NCBI GenBank assembly: GCA_028692275.1
Contig: JAQUXR010000001.1
Location: 1-64,000 of the forward strand
Direction: 5' to 3'
DNA: 64,000 bases
DNA from: Frisingicoccus sp009929615
GTDB lineage: Bacteria > Bacillota > Clostridia > Lachnospirales > Lachnospiraceae
Below the pieces are notes generated by a model, which was given only the letters and a program-made list of their open reading frames with translations, searched no databases and had not been told where the DNA came from. Positions 16,923 through 25,464 of the stretch are shown here, in pieces (position 1 is the first letter of the stretch; the number at the start of each line of letters is the position of its first letter). The translations under genes were made by a program, and so were the position numbers.

Positions 16923-17759
16923 TTATTCTACATCCATATTTTTTCTAATCTTATGGTCCTCTATAATAATCTTTTTACCCTTAAATAACCGTCCCAATGC
17001 CCGTTTAAAAGCCGCTTTTGACATATTCATCTCTCTCTCGATGACTTCCGGAGAAGCCTTCTCCGTAAATGGAAGAATGCCATCGTAGCTTTCAAGAACT
17101 TCCATGACCGTTTCCGCATCTTTATCCATCTGGAACTCAACTTTATCACGGGTGCTTAGTTCTAATTTCCCGTCTTCTCTAACTTTAACAACCCGAACCT
17201 TTATAGAATCTCCAACATAATACTGGCCATGGACGTTCTGTGCAGGAATCATCCCATGATATTTACCATCTACGGCAATAAATATTCCCATCTCAGGATT
17301 TACCTGATATATAATTCCCTCAGTCAGGTCATCCTTTTCGTAAGGAGCATCTGAACTAAGATAGTCATAAATCTTCATTGTCCCGCAAAGGCGTTTACTT
17401 TTATCTATATAAAGAGCTACCGGATAACTCTTTTCTACCTTCAGCTTTACCGTCTGTTCTTTATATGGCAGGAATAAATCCTTTTCCAGTCCCCAGTCCA
17501 AAAAGGCTCCTATTTTACCGACTTCTTTAACGCGAAGGCTTTCAACCTGTCCAAGTGTAAGTTTTGGTTCCTGTGTTGTCGCAATCAAACGATCGCTGGA
17601 GTCTCTATATATAAAGACTTCCATCTCGTCTCCCGTTTTCGCATCTTTAGAAACATACTTTTTCGGCAGCAAAACAGCTTCGTCCTCATCGCCTAAATAT
17701 ACCCCAAAGTCTTTGATTCGAACAATCTTCAAGACCTGCTTTTCTCCTAATTTTATCAT
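16923..17759 (-). CDS. CvfB-like S1 RNA-binding protein
   Basis: A 278-residue protein resembling CvfB/YitL, an RNA-binding regulator of virulence and haemolysin expression in Staphylococcus. Tandem S1-like OB domains are visible (KIVRIKDFGVYLGDEDEAVL near residue 10, VKEVGKIGAFLDWGLEKDLF near 75-95, and GIIYQVNPEMGIFIAVDGKY near 145), followed by a C-terminal winged-helix-like region with MNMSKAAFKRALGRLFKGK. It starts 10 nt after the thioesterase gene, so the two are co-transcribed. The physiological RNA target is unknown. Confidence 0.88.
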   Translation of the reverse strand: MIKLGEKQVLKIVRIKDFGVYLGDEDEAVLLPKKYVSKDAKTGDEMEVFIYRDSSDRLIATTQEPKLTLGQVESLRVKEVGKIGAFLDWGLEKDLFLPYKEQTVKLKVEKSYPVALYIDKSKRLCGTMKIYDYLSSDAPYEKDDLTEGIIYQVNPEMGIFIAVDGKYHGMIPAQNVHGQYYVGDSIKVRVVKVREDGKLELSTRDKVEFQMDKDAETVMEVLESYDGILPFTEKASPEVIEREMNMSKAAFKRALGRLFKGKKIIIEDHKIRKNMDVE

Positions 17760-17768
17760 TTTCTGCTC

Positions 17769-18473
17769 CTATTCTGTGAATTCCGTAATCACACACACTT
17801 TGCCTTCTCCATTTTCCAGAAGAATTGTTACTTTACCTTCTTGTACCTGCTTCTTTGGTGTTAAAATCTCACCATAAAAAGCCGGGACCTTATATTCTAC
17901 CCGAACCTGCCGAATTTTAAAATCCTCTGGCAGATATTCCATAGCAATTGCCACATACCGTCCATTATTCATATGATGATTTGTATCAAGACATGCTCTC
18001 GTTACTTTAACGATATCTAAGGTTTCGAATTCACCACTTATGCCAATCTTACGACCTGCATATTCCATCGGTTCTTTTTCTTCTATACCATAGACTTTTG
18101 TCATATCCTCATCCGGTCTCACCAACTGACCGTTCTTCACATCAATCATGGCCCACACTGAATTCGCCCGAACCAGACGGTTTCCCTCGGCATCATCAAT
18201 AATAAAATTTCTCATGCCTAAAAATCCTTTAAATCCATAAGCCCATGTTCCCACAGAAATGTTCTCACCATATTTTGGATAACGTTCCACAACAATCTGC
18301 CAGCTGTTTAAAATCCATACACTGCCCGCTTCTTCCAGCACCTCTGGTCCAACGCCAAGAGAATCTGAATGAAAGCAGCTGCAATCCTGAAAATAATTAA
18401 TCACCTGTGCCATGTCTGTTTTAAAATCTCCGCCTACTTCACTGTAGGTTACCGAACGATTCATCCTATACAT
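17769..18473 (-). CDS. Acyl-ACP thioesterase
   Basis: A double hot-dog thioesterase that hydrolyses acyl-ACP to free fatty acid in the cytoplasm. I place the start at 18473 (MYRMNRSV) after a GAAGG SD, giving 234 residues. Characteristic segments are CFHSDSLGVGP and RYPKYGENISVGTWAYGFKG in the first half and LDTNHHMNNGRYV in the second, the latter holding the Asn/His catalytic motif known in FatA-type enzymes. The chain-length preference cannot be read. It is followed by the cvfB-like gene. Upstream is only the tRNA-Gln terminator, and no clear promoter of its own is visible. Confidence 0.92.
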   Translation of the reverse strand: MYRMNRSVTYSEVGGDFKTDMAQVINYFQDCSCFHSDSLGVGPEVLEEAGSVWILNSWQIVVERYPKYGENISVGTWAYGFKGFLGMRNFIIDDAEGNRLVRANSVWAMIDVKNGQLVRPDEDMTKVYGIEEKEPMEYAGRKIGISGEFETLDIVKVTRACLDTNHHMNNGRYVAIAMEYLPEDFKIRQVRVEYKVPAFYGEILTPKKQVQEGKVTILLENGEGKVCVITEFTE

Positions 18474-18503
18474 ACTACACCTTCTCACTAAATTGTTCAA
18501 AAA

Positions 18504-18542
18504 AAGACATTTTACTAAAGATTTCCTTTAATAAAATGTCTA
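18504..18542 (-). terminator. Terminator after tRNA-Gln
   Basis: Minus-strand GACATTTTATTAAAG-GAAAT-CTTTAGTAAAATGTC (one mismatch) followed by seven T; A/T-rich but long. It lies between tRNA-Gln and the thioesterase gene. Confidence 0.75.
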
Positions 18543-18550
18543 AATATTAG

Positions 18551-18622
18551 CTGGGCTGGAAGGATTCGAACCTTCAAATGCTGGAGTCAGAGTCCAGTGC
18601 CTTGCCATTTGGCGACAGCCCA
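18551..18622 (-). tRNA. tRNA-Gln (anticodon CTG)
   Basis: A 72-nt tRNA on the minus strand. The acceptor TGGGCTG pairs with CAGCCCA (U1-A72 is typical of tRNA-Gln), discriminator G, anticodon arm CTGGA-CTCTGAC-TCCAG (anticodon CUG), T arm GAAGGTTCGAATCCTTC. CCA is not encoded. Confidence 0.95.
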
Positions 18623-18641
18623 TTATTGGGTCAACAATTGC

Positions 18642-18670
18642 ATTATACACTAGTCATATATCTTTGGCAA
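18642..18670 (-). promoter_or_regulatory. tRNA-Gln promoter
   Basis: Minus-strand TTGCCA (18670-18665), 17-nt spacer, TATAAT (18647-18642), about 20 nt before the tRNA. Confidence 0.75.
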
Positions 18671-18735
18671 GTACTTTTTAAAAATTTTTTCGACTTTTTT
18701 ATTTAGTGTAAATGCCCTTGTTCACCCTGGACTTT

Positions 18736-20724
18736 TTATCCCTCAATATCATGCAGCTGCTTCTTCATTTCCAGTATCTGGTCTCTCAGTTGAGCCGCCA
18801 TCTCAAAGTTTAATTCTGCCGCCGCACTATGCATCTTCTTAGTTAATTTTGAAATCAATGCCTTGAGCTCTTTCTCGCTCATAGACTCAATATCCTTCTC
18901 AAATTCATCCTGTGGTGCATCAGCTGCCTTTGATATACTAATCAAATCCCTGACCGCCTTCTTGATGGTCTGCGGTGTAATACCATGCTCTTCATTATAA
19001 GCTTGCTGAATTGCCCGACGTCGATTCGTCTCACTAAGCGCCCTGTTCATAGAATCTGTCATATTATCTGCATACATAATAACATGACCATCCGAGTTTC
19101 GTGCAGCACGGCCAATGGTCTGAATTAGGGATGTCTCTGAACGCAGGAAGCCTTCCTTATCTGCATCCAGTATAACAACCAGTGTAATCTCCGGAATATC
19201 CAGTCCTTCCCGTAAAAGGTTGATGCCTACCAATACATCAAACACATTCATACGCAAATCCCGGACAATCTCAGAACGTTCCAGCGTATCTATATCCGAA
19301 TGTAAATATTTGACCCTTATTCCTGACTCTCGCATATAATCCGTCAAATCTTCCGCCATACGTTTTGTCAATGTCGTAACCAGTACTTTATTACCTTTTT
19401 CGGTTTCCCGGTTAATCTCGCTTATCAAATCATCAATCTGACCCTTCACAGGACGCACTGTCACCTCTGGGTCAAGGAGTCCTGTCGGACGAATAATCTG
19501 TTCCGCACGAAGCAGTTCGTGCTCCGACTCGTACACACTTGGTGTCGCTGATACAAAAAGCATCTGGTCAATCTTGCTTTCAAACTCCTGAAAATTCAAT
19601 GGTCTGTTATCCTTAGCCGATGGCAGTCGGAAACCATAGTCAACCAAGGTACTCTTTCGAGACTGGTCTCCTGCATACATACCTCTGACCTGCGGAATAG
19701 TCATATGGGACTCATCTACAATCATAAGGAAATCATCCGGAAAGTAATCCATTAAAGTATGGGGCATCGACCCAGGCTCCAGTCCGGCCAAATGTCTGGA
19801 ATAATTTTCGATACCTGAACAGAAACCTGTTTCCCGCATCATCTCAATATCAAAGTTGGTTCGTTCTGAAATACGCTGGGCCTCCAGAAGCTTATCTTCA
19901 CTTTTAAAATACTTAACCCGATCTTCCAATTCTTTCTCTATATTAATGATGGCCGCATCCATCTTCTCCTTGGAAACAACATAGTGGGATGCCGGAAAGA
20001 TAGCTACATGTTCAAGTCTCGCTTTAATCTCGCCTGTCAACGGGTCAAAGGACGTAATCCGGTCTACTTCATCCCCAAAAAATTCAATACGAATCGCCTC
20101 TTCACCAGAAGCTGCCGGGAATACTTCAACAACATCACCGTGTACACGGAAAGTTCCCCGCTTAAAGTCCATATCATTTCTGTCATACTGTAAGTCAATA
20201 AGTTTCCGGACAACGTCATCCCGTTCCCGCTCCATGCCCGGGCGGAGTGAAACAACCATCTCCTTATAATCAATGGGACTTCCTAAACCATAGATACAGG
20301 ATACGGATGAAATAATAATAACATCTTCTCTTTCTGCCAATGCAGCTGTGGCCGAGTGACGTAGCTTATCAATCTCATCATTAATCGCTGAATCCTTGGC
20401 AATATAAGTATCTGACTGAGGTACATAGGCCTCGGGCTGATAATAATCATAATAGGACACAAAATACTCCACCGCATTATCCGGAAAATACTCTTTGAAT
20501 TCACCATAAAGCTGTGCAGCCAGCGTTTTGTTATGAGCAAGTATCAACGTCGGCTTATTCAAGGCCTGAATAACATTCGCCATGGTAAAAGTCTTTCCTG
20601 AACCGGTAACTCCGAGCAGTGTTTCAAACTGATTGCCCTCTTTAAATCCCTGGACCAATTCCTTAATCGCCTGTGGCTGGTCTCCCGTCGGTGCATATTC
20701 CGATTTCAAATTGAATAGTGCCAT
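18736..20724 (-). CDS. uvrB: Excinuclease ABC subunit B
   Basis: UvrB is the helicase-like damage-verification subunit of nucleotide excision repair; it receives DNA from UvrA and recruits UvrC. The 662-residue protein has Walker A GVTGSGKTFTMA, the damage-probing beta-hairpin segment YYDYYQPEAYVP, helicase motif DESHMTIPQ, QTIGRAARN, and a C-terminal UVR domain binding UvrC. uvrA is not in the window. Its promoter has a one-mismatch LexA box upstream, consistent with SOS induction seen in other Firmicutes. Confidence 0.98.
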   Translation of the reverse strand: MALFNLKSEYAPTGDQPQAIKELVQGFKEGNQFETLLGVTGSGKTFTMANVIQALNKPTLILAHNKTLAAQLYGEFKEYFPDNAVEYFVSYYDYYQPEAYVPQSDTYIAKDSAINDEIDKLRHSATAALAEREDVIIISSVSCIYGLGSPIDYKEMVVSLRPGMERERDDVVRKLIDLQYDRNDMDFKRGTFRVHGDVVEVFPAASGEEAIRIEFFGDEVDRITSFDPLTGEIKARLEHVAIFPASHYVVSKEKMDAAIINIEKELEDRVKYFKSEDKLLEAQRISERTNFDIEMMRETGFCSGIENYSRHLAGLEPGSMPHTLMDYFPDDFLMIVDESHMTIPQVRGMYAGDQSRKSTLVDYGFRLPSAKDNRPLNFQEFESKIDQMLFVSATPSVYESEHELLRAEQIIRPTGLLDPEVTVRPVKGQIDDLISEINRETEKGNKVLVTTLTKRMAEDLTDYMRESGIRVKYLHSDIDTLERSEIVRDLRMNVFDVLVGINLLREGLDIPEITLVVILDADKEGFLRSETSLIQTIGRAARNSDGHVIMYADNMTDSMNRALSETNRRRAIQQAYNEEHGITPQTIKKAVRDLISISKAADAPQDEFEKDIESMSEKELKALISKLTKKMHSAAAELNFEMAAQLRDQILEMKKQLHDIEG

Positions 20725-20774
20725 CTATATTACACCTCCATTTGCAATTTACATTTTCTCAATTCATTGCCTCT

Positions 20775-20804
20775 AGTATAGCACAGCCCTCTTGGCCTTG
20801 TAAA
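20775..20804 (-). promoter_or_regulatory. uvrB promoter
   Basis: Minus-strand TTTACA (20804-20799), 18-nt spacer, TATACT (20780-20775). Confidence 0.6.
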
Positions 20805-20814
20805 TATATCAGTC

Positions 20815-20826
20815 GTACATTTGTTC
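20815..20826. promoter_or_regulatory. Candidate LexA box of uvrB
   Basis: GTACATTTGTTC, one mismatch to the Gram-positive LexA consensus GAAC-N4-GTTC, with flanking C and G completing CGNAC...GTTCG. It lies just upstream of the uvrB -35 and between uvrB and the yolD stop. Confidence 0.5.
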
Positions 20827-20836
20827 GACAGCGTGC

Positions 20837-21268
20837 CTAATCTTCTTCATTCTCAATTCCGTAGATATCTTCCAGCCTCAGCTTTTTATCCACAATCTGA
20901 ATCCAACGGCCCTCCAAATGATACTTTGCAACTATGCCTGTAAACTGAATATACTCGCCGCCATCTTCATCCTCTGTGCACATCTTATCTTTCTGAAAAT
21001 AGATAATCGTAACCATCGGATGTTTTCCTGCGTCCAGCATCTGTTCTATCTTTGCCAGCTGCCAGTCCAGGTATTCCTTTGCTTCTTCAGACAACTCAAC
21101 TCTAGGTACCACAATCCTCCGTTTAGCTGCAATGGCCTCTTCATGACCTTTGAGTGCCGCAAAGGGCGCAAATATCTTCGCCCTGTTCTCAATACTCATC
21201 CTCGGATGTTTCACCCGATTCAAGTTTTTCAAAGGATACTCCCTCTCTATAATATCGTCATAGTTCAT
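20837..21268 (-). CDS. YolD-like protein
   Basis: YolD-like proteins pair with Y-family polymerases in Firmicutes and are thought to act like UmuD in translesion synthesis. I choose the ATG at 21268 (MNYDDIIER) since AGGAG lies 7 nt upstream; this gives 143 residues. The family signature is visible in HPRMSIENRAKIFAPFAALKGHEEAI and the C-terminal VAKYHLEGRWIQIVDKKLRL. The gene overlaps or abuts the polymerase gene and shares its LexA-controlled promoter. The molecular role is inferred from the family and the pairing. Confidence 0.9.
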   Translation of the reverse strand: MNYDDIIEREYPLKNLNRVKHPRMSIENRAKIFAPFAALKGHEEAIAAKRRIVVPRVELSEEAKEYLDWQLAKIEQMLDAGKHPMVTIIYFQKDKMCTEDEDGGEYIQFTGIVAKYHLEGRWIQIVDKKLRLEDIYGIENEED

Positions 21269-21278
21269 ATTCATTCTC

Positions 21279-22652
21279 CTATGCCTTATGGCCGCCAATC
21301 TGATTATTCCGTTCCATCGTTGTCGCTCCTTCTTCCAGATTCATACCTTTCAAAATAGCATTCTTCCCATACTTCTTTTTAATATCCAGCATAGCAGCCT
21401 GAAGTCTCCGTTCCTTCTCCCGTTCTTCAGGATTCGTAAACAAATCAAGCTGTTCAAAGCCTTCTCTTTTTAAATTATTCGCACTCAAGGTTATTCGCCG
21501 GACCATCAGGTCTTTTAAAACAATATGGTCATAAAGTTCCATCACTGCCGCTATTATCTTCTTAGTACTGTTGCTCATCGTCCCAAGATTCGCCGTCCCA
21601 TGGGCCGATTTTGGAACAGTCCGCCCATAACGGTCAATCTTTACTTCGCCTTTATAGTTTCCTTCATCCACTGTACATCTGTCATAGCCGATATGCAGTG
21701 TCAGACTATCTGTTGCCAGCCCCTTATCTACTAACTCCAATACAAGTAAGTCCGTCATCTCCTGGACAATAAGTCGTGCCTTTGCAGTATCATAGGCGCA
21801 CTGAAGCACCTGCCCGCTGGAAATGCTGTTGGTTGCCGGTTTATAAGACTTGATTTCTTCAATTCCACATGGTTCATATCCCCATGCATGATCAATTAAC
21901 AGTTCAGCATCAACACCAAAAAGCTTATAGAGTATGTCTTCATCGCAAACAGACATTCTGGCGATATCTCCCATCGTCATCATTCCGTTCTTCTCCAGCC
22001 GTTTGGCAATACCTCTGCCAACCCTCCAAAAATCTGTAATCGGCCGGTGAGCCCACAAAAGCTTTCGATAAGACATCATATCCAGTTCAGCAATCCGTAC
22101 GCCATCATTATCTGCCTTTACACGTTTGGCAACAATGTCCATAGCAATCTTGCTCAAATAGAGATTGGTCCCAATTCCCGCTGTTGCTGTAATCTTCGTC
22201 TTAGCTAAAACATCCCTCACGATGTCGGCAGCCAAATCGTAGGCCGTCCGGTGATACAACTGTAAGTAATTCGTCACGTCCATAAATACCTCGTCAATAC
22301 TATAAACGTGAATATCTTCCGGACTGACATATTTTAAATAAATAGCATAAATCTCAGCTGAAACTTCTATATATCTGGCCATCCGGGGTGTTGCCGTAAT
22401 ATATTCAATCGTTTTCCCCGTCTGCTGTTTAATCTCTCGCAGCCGCTGCCGGACTTCAAATACTCTGGCTCTCCCCGGAATTCCATAAGCTTTAAGTGCC
22501 GGTGAAACAGCAAGGCAGATAGTCTTTTCCGTCCGGGACGGATCTGCTACAACCAAATGTGCTTTCAAGGGGTCTAATTCCCTATCCACACACTCTACAG
22601 AGGCATAAAAAGACTTTAAGTCAATGGCAATATAAATACGCTCCTGCGTCAT
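21279..22652 (-). CDS. Y-family DNA polymerase (UmuC/DinB type)
   Basis: A 457-residue translesion DNA polymerase. The N-terminal AIDLKSFYASVEC gives the first metal ligand, and VYSIDEVFMDVT gives the catalytic Asp-Glu pair; a helix-hairpin-helix thumb region (RGIAKRLEKNGMMTMGDIARM) and a little-finger domain with SISSGQVL follow. Pairing with yolD places it in the UvsX/YqjW-like branch rather than classical DinB. The promoter at 22715-22743 carries a perfect LexA box over the start site, so it is expected to be SOS induced. Confidence 0.93.
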   Translation of the reverse strand: MTQERIYIAIDLKSFYASVECVDRELDPLKAHLVVADPSRTEKTICLAVSPALKAYGIPGRARVFEVRQRLREIKQQTGKTIEYITATPRMARYIEVSAEIYAIYLKYVSPEDIHVYSIDEVFMDVTNYLQLYHRTAYDLAADIVRDVLAKTKITATAGIGTNLYLSKIAMDIVAKRVKADNDGVRIAELDMMSYRKLLWAHRPITDFWRVGRGIAKRLEKNGMMTMGDIARMSVCDEDILYKLFGVDAELLIDHAWGYEPCGIEEIKSYKPATNSISSGQVLQCAYDTAKARLIVQEMTDLLVLELVDKGLATDSLTLHIGYDRCTVDEGNYKGEVKIDRYGRTVPKSAHGTANLGTMSNSTKKIIAAVMELYDHIVLKDLMVRRITLSANNLKREGFEQLDLFTNPEEREKERRLQAAMLDIKKKYGKNAILKGMNLEEGATTMERNNQIGGHKA

Positions 22653-22691
22653 GTTGAATCCCCCTTAAATCATCAAATCAAGTATTGACAC

Positions 22692-22703
22692 GAACGTATG
22701 TTC
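22692..22703. promoter_or_regulatory. LexA (SOS) box of polymerase-yolD operon
   Basis: GAACGTATGTTC, a perfect GAAC-N4-GTTC palindrome preceded by C, placed immediately downstream of the -10 where bound LexA would block initiation. Confidence 0.85.
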
Positions 22704-22714
22704 TGTGTATGCTC

Positions 22715-22743
22715 ATTATACAACCTACTTTCTTTTCTTGCAA
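22715..22743 (-). promoter_or_regulatory. Polymerase-yolD promoter
   Basis: Minus-strand TTGCAA (22743-22738), 17-nt spacer, TATAAT (22720-22715). Confidence 0.75.
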
Positions 22744-22762
22744 TCCCGATTTTTAGCTTTTA

Positions 22763-22808
22763 TCAAAAAAAGAAAGCAGTCAAAACCTTCGTTTTGTTCC
22801 GCCTTCTT
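22763..22808 (-). terminator. Terminator after modC
   Basis: Minus-strand CAAAAC-GAAG-GTTTTG stem with partial extension on both sides, followed by TTTCTTTTTTT, about 55 nt past modC. Confidence 0.7.
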
Positions 22809-22860
22809 TAGTCATTCTATATTACATAGTTATTCTTAAAATCTATTATCATCCATCCAA

Positions 22861-23913
22861 TTAGGTTAGCAGCATAAGGGATTCCTTCGGAAATACCATA
22901 TAAGCCGGCATTTTTTCTATACCACCGGCAGAAAAGTTTTCTTTGTTCTGAATCCACCATAATTTTTCACTTTTATCATAATCTGCATTAAAAAACAAAT
23001 AATGATTTTCAAAAGGTGTTTCCGCATAACCTGCTGCTTTCGTCCGCATGGTATTCTCCTGATTTTCATTCTCTGCCGGATACATCCTATGTCCACGTAT
23101 TCCAACATACCGAATATCCTCAGATATTTTCTCATCGGTCTTTAACCGAATCCCCCAGTCCTTTGCCAAAAGCTCATACTCACCCACTTTTTCTATAGGT
23201 GAAATATTTTTACATCCAGTTAACCGTGCAGCCTCCATCTTCCGGGGATTTGAGAAAACATCTTCTTTTTTTCCTTTCAAAATGCTCTTTCCATCCGAGA
23301 TAATTGTCATTTCATCACAAAATTTAAAGATTTCATCACGAGAATGGGATACAAGCAAAACATCCCTCTGACACCCTTTAATTAGTTCCAGCATTTCCAT
23401 CTGAAGAGTAGCTTTAAGGAATTCATCCAGCGCCGAAAAAGGCTCGTCCAGCATGATGATTTCCGGTTGCTGTAAAAGCATCCTCGCCAAAGCAACCCGC
23501 TGTTGCTGCCCTCCTGAAAGTTGATCTGGATAATGTTTTTCCAAACCTTTCAGTTGAAAACGCTGTACCTGTTCTTCTATTTTGGGCAGATTATCTTTTT
23601 TCTTTCCCTTCATAGCAATAACTAAATTTTCCTCGACTGTCATCGTTGGAAAGAGAGCATAATTCTGAAACAGATACCCAACCCGCCTCTGCTGAACCGG
23701 TAAATTTATCTTTTGCGATGAATCGAAAAGGACACGTCCATTTAAGACAATTCGCCCTTCATCCGGTTTTTCAATACCTGCAATGCACTTTAGTGTCATA
23801 CTTTTACCACATCCAGAGGCTCCAAGAATACCCATGCATCCTCCTTCAGTTTCAAAATCCACATTCAGTGCAAACTCACCAAAATTCTTTTTTATCTGTA
23901 CCTGCAATGCCAT
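22861..23913 (-). CDS. modC: Molybdate ABC transporter ATP-binding protein
   Basis: ModC powers uptake of molybdate (or tungstate). The 350-residue protein has Walker A GASGCGKS, the signature LSGGQQQRVALARM, Walker B IIMLDEPFSALDE and a His switch VLLVSHSRDE. A C-terminal extension of about 130 residues follows the ATPase domain where TOBE/Mop regulatory domains usually lie, though it is poorly conserved by eye. It starts 2 nt from the modB stop. The metal specificity is inferred from the modA and modB neighbours. Confidence 0.9.
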   Translation of the reverse strand: MALQVQIKKNFGEFALNVDFETEGGCMGILGASGCGKSMTLKCIAGIEKPDEGRIVLNGRVLFDSSQKINLPVQQRRVGYLFQNYALFPTMTVEENLVIAMKGKKKDNLPKIEEQVQRFQLKGLEKHYPDQLSGGQQQRVALARMLLQQPEIIMLDEPFSALDEFLKATLQMEMLELIKGCQRDVLLVSHSRDEIFKFCDEMTIISDGKSILKGKKEDVFSNPRKMEAARLTGCKNISPIEKVGEYELLAKDWGIRLKTDEKISEDIRYVGIRGHRMYPAENENQENTMRTKAAGYAETPFENHYLFFNADYDKSEKLWWIQNKENFSAGGIEKMPAYMVFPKESLMLLT

Positions 23914-23914
23914 T

Positions 23915-24613
23915 TTATATCCACCTGTTTACATTCTTCATATTTTTCCCGGATATGAGATTAATTGCCGCCACAATTAAAAAGGACAAAATGATAATAA
24001 CACATACCCAAAATGCCGCCACATCCCAGTTCCCTGCCGCGACTTCTGAAGCAATAGCCACCGAAACTGTCCGGGTCTTTCCCAATATATTTCCTGCCAG
24101 CATGGAGGTGGCTCCATATTCACCAATGGCTCTTGCAAATGCCAGTACCGTACCAGAAGCTAATCCTGGTGCTGCCATAGGAACTATCACCTTCCAAAAT
24201 ATTTTCCCTTCCGACATTCCGAGAGTTCTTCCCGCATAAATCACATTGATATCCACCTGCTCAAAAGCCGCTCTGGCATTTCGGTACATTAATGGAAATG
24301 CAATGACCAGGGCTGCAATGACACAGCCCGGCCAGGTCTGCACCATCTTGATGTCAAACTCACTATACAGAAATGAGCCAAAGGGCCGACGTAGACTAAA
24401 TAATAATAACAGAAAAAATCCCGCAACCGTCGGTGGGAGCACTAACGGTAAAGTCAATATTCCGTCCAACAGTGCCTTTGCTGTCTTGCCCTGTTTCATA
24501 ACCAGTCTTGCTGTACCAATTCCAATAAAAAATGCAAGAACCGTAGCCAAAGCCCCTGTTTTTAACGAAATAAAAAGGGGGCTCCAATCTATTGTCTTTA
24601 CTATATCCACCAT
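23915..24613 (-). CDS. modB: Molybdate ABC transporter permease
   Basis: A 232-residue inner-membrane permease of the ModB/CysTW family with about five or six membrane segments. Visible are the periplasmic-side LPLVLPPTVAGF motif and the EAA coupling loop (RTLGMSEGKIFWKVIVPMAAPG) that contacts ModC, followed by FARAIGEYGATSMLAGN, a strong ModB feature. The gene sits between modA and modC with minimal spacing, so all three are one operon. Confidence 0.93.
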   Translation of the reverse strand: MVDIVKTIDWSPLFISLKTGALATVLAFFIGIGTARLVMKQGKTAKALLDGILTLPLVLPPTVAGFFLLLLFSLRRPFGSFLYSEFDIKMVQTWPGCVIAALVIAFPLMYRNARAAFEQVDINVIYAGRTLGMSEGKIFWKVIVPMAAPGLASGTVLAFARAIGEYGATSMLAGNILGKTRTVSVAIASEVAAGNWDVAAFWVCVIIILSFLIVAAINLISGKNMKNVNRWI

Positions 24614-24642
24614 AGATTTTCACCTCCTCTTCCTTATCCACT

Positions 24643-25449
24643 TTATTCAGTATACTGTTTAAAGCCAGCCGCTGTCAATATATCCAGGGCCTCCGCATCC
24701 GTTGCCACGTATGTTTTGAATGCCTCTGCCGCTTTAGCCTGTGTTTCAGACGCTTCTATATCTCTAATTAATCCAATCGGATAAATCGCCTGAGCCACCT
24801 GGTCTGCCGTTGCCTCAGCAATAATTTCAACTTTGTCCGGCATGGAAGCCGCATCTGTAGCATATACGATACCAACTTCATTGCTGCCTTCTGCCACTGC
24901 TGTCAATACAGCCGTTACATTAGCCCCCTCATTGATTTCCATCGCCATCACCTGGTCTAATATGCCAATATTTTCAAACAAGGTCCGCGCATACTGTCCA
25001 ACAGGAACATCTTCACCCGCCAAAGCTAGACTTGAAGCCAATGTCACATTGTCGAATCCTGTCACTGCCGTTTCACCACCTGCCGGTTTAATCAGTACAA
25101 TTTTATTCTCTAAAAGATTCGTTACAGAATCTTCTACAACGTATCCTCCTTCTGATAATGCATTCATCTGCTTCTGAGCTGCTGAGAAAAAGATATCGCA
25201 CTGAGCACCTTCCTCAATCTGAGTCTGTAATGTTCCGGAACTGTCTGCATTATAAATGATATTGACCTCCGGATGATCTTTCTCATAATTAGTTTTAATT
25301 TCTTCCATTACGTTTTTTAAACTGGCTGCTATAAATACATAGATATCTGTTTTCTCCACCGTTTTACCCCCAGAAGAACCACAGCCCACCAGCAAGCCAA
25401 TTCCCAATACCAGCACCAATAACATACACATTAGCTTTTGTTTCATCAT
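24643..25449 (-). CDS. modA: Molybdate-binding lipoprotein
   Basis: The extracellular substrate-binding lipoprotein of the Mod system. The start is ATG at 25449 after GGAG; the upstream GTG would add four residues. The 268-residue protein has a lipobox LLVGCG and the family segments FIAASLKNVMEEIKT, YNADSSGTLQTQIEEGAQCD and FFSAAQKQMNAL. It starts 15 nt after ctp, so the operon may be read from the ctp promoter; no separate promoter is visible in the 15-nt gap. Tungstate specificity (TupA) is less likely given the ModA-like DIFFSA segment. Confidence 0.92.
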   Translation of the reverse strand: MMKQKLMCMLLVLVLGIGLLVGCGSSGGKTVEKTDIYVFIAASLKNVMEEIKTNYEKDHPEVNIIYNADSSGTLQTQIEEGAQCDIFFSAAQKQMNALSEGGYVVEDSVTNLLENKIVLIKPAGGETAVTGFDNVTLASSLALAGEDVPVGQYARTLFENIGILDQVMAMEINEGANVTAVLTAVAEGSNEVGIVYATDAASMPDKVEIIAEATADQVAQAIYPIGLIRDIEASETQAKAAEAFKTYVATDAEALDILTAAGFKQYTE

Positions 25450-25464
25450 ACCACTCTCCACTCT

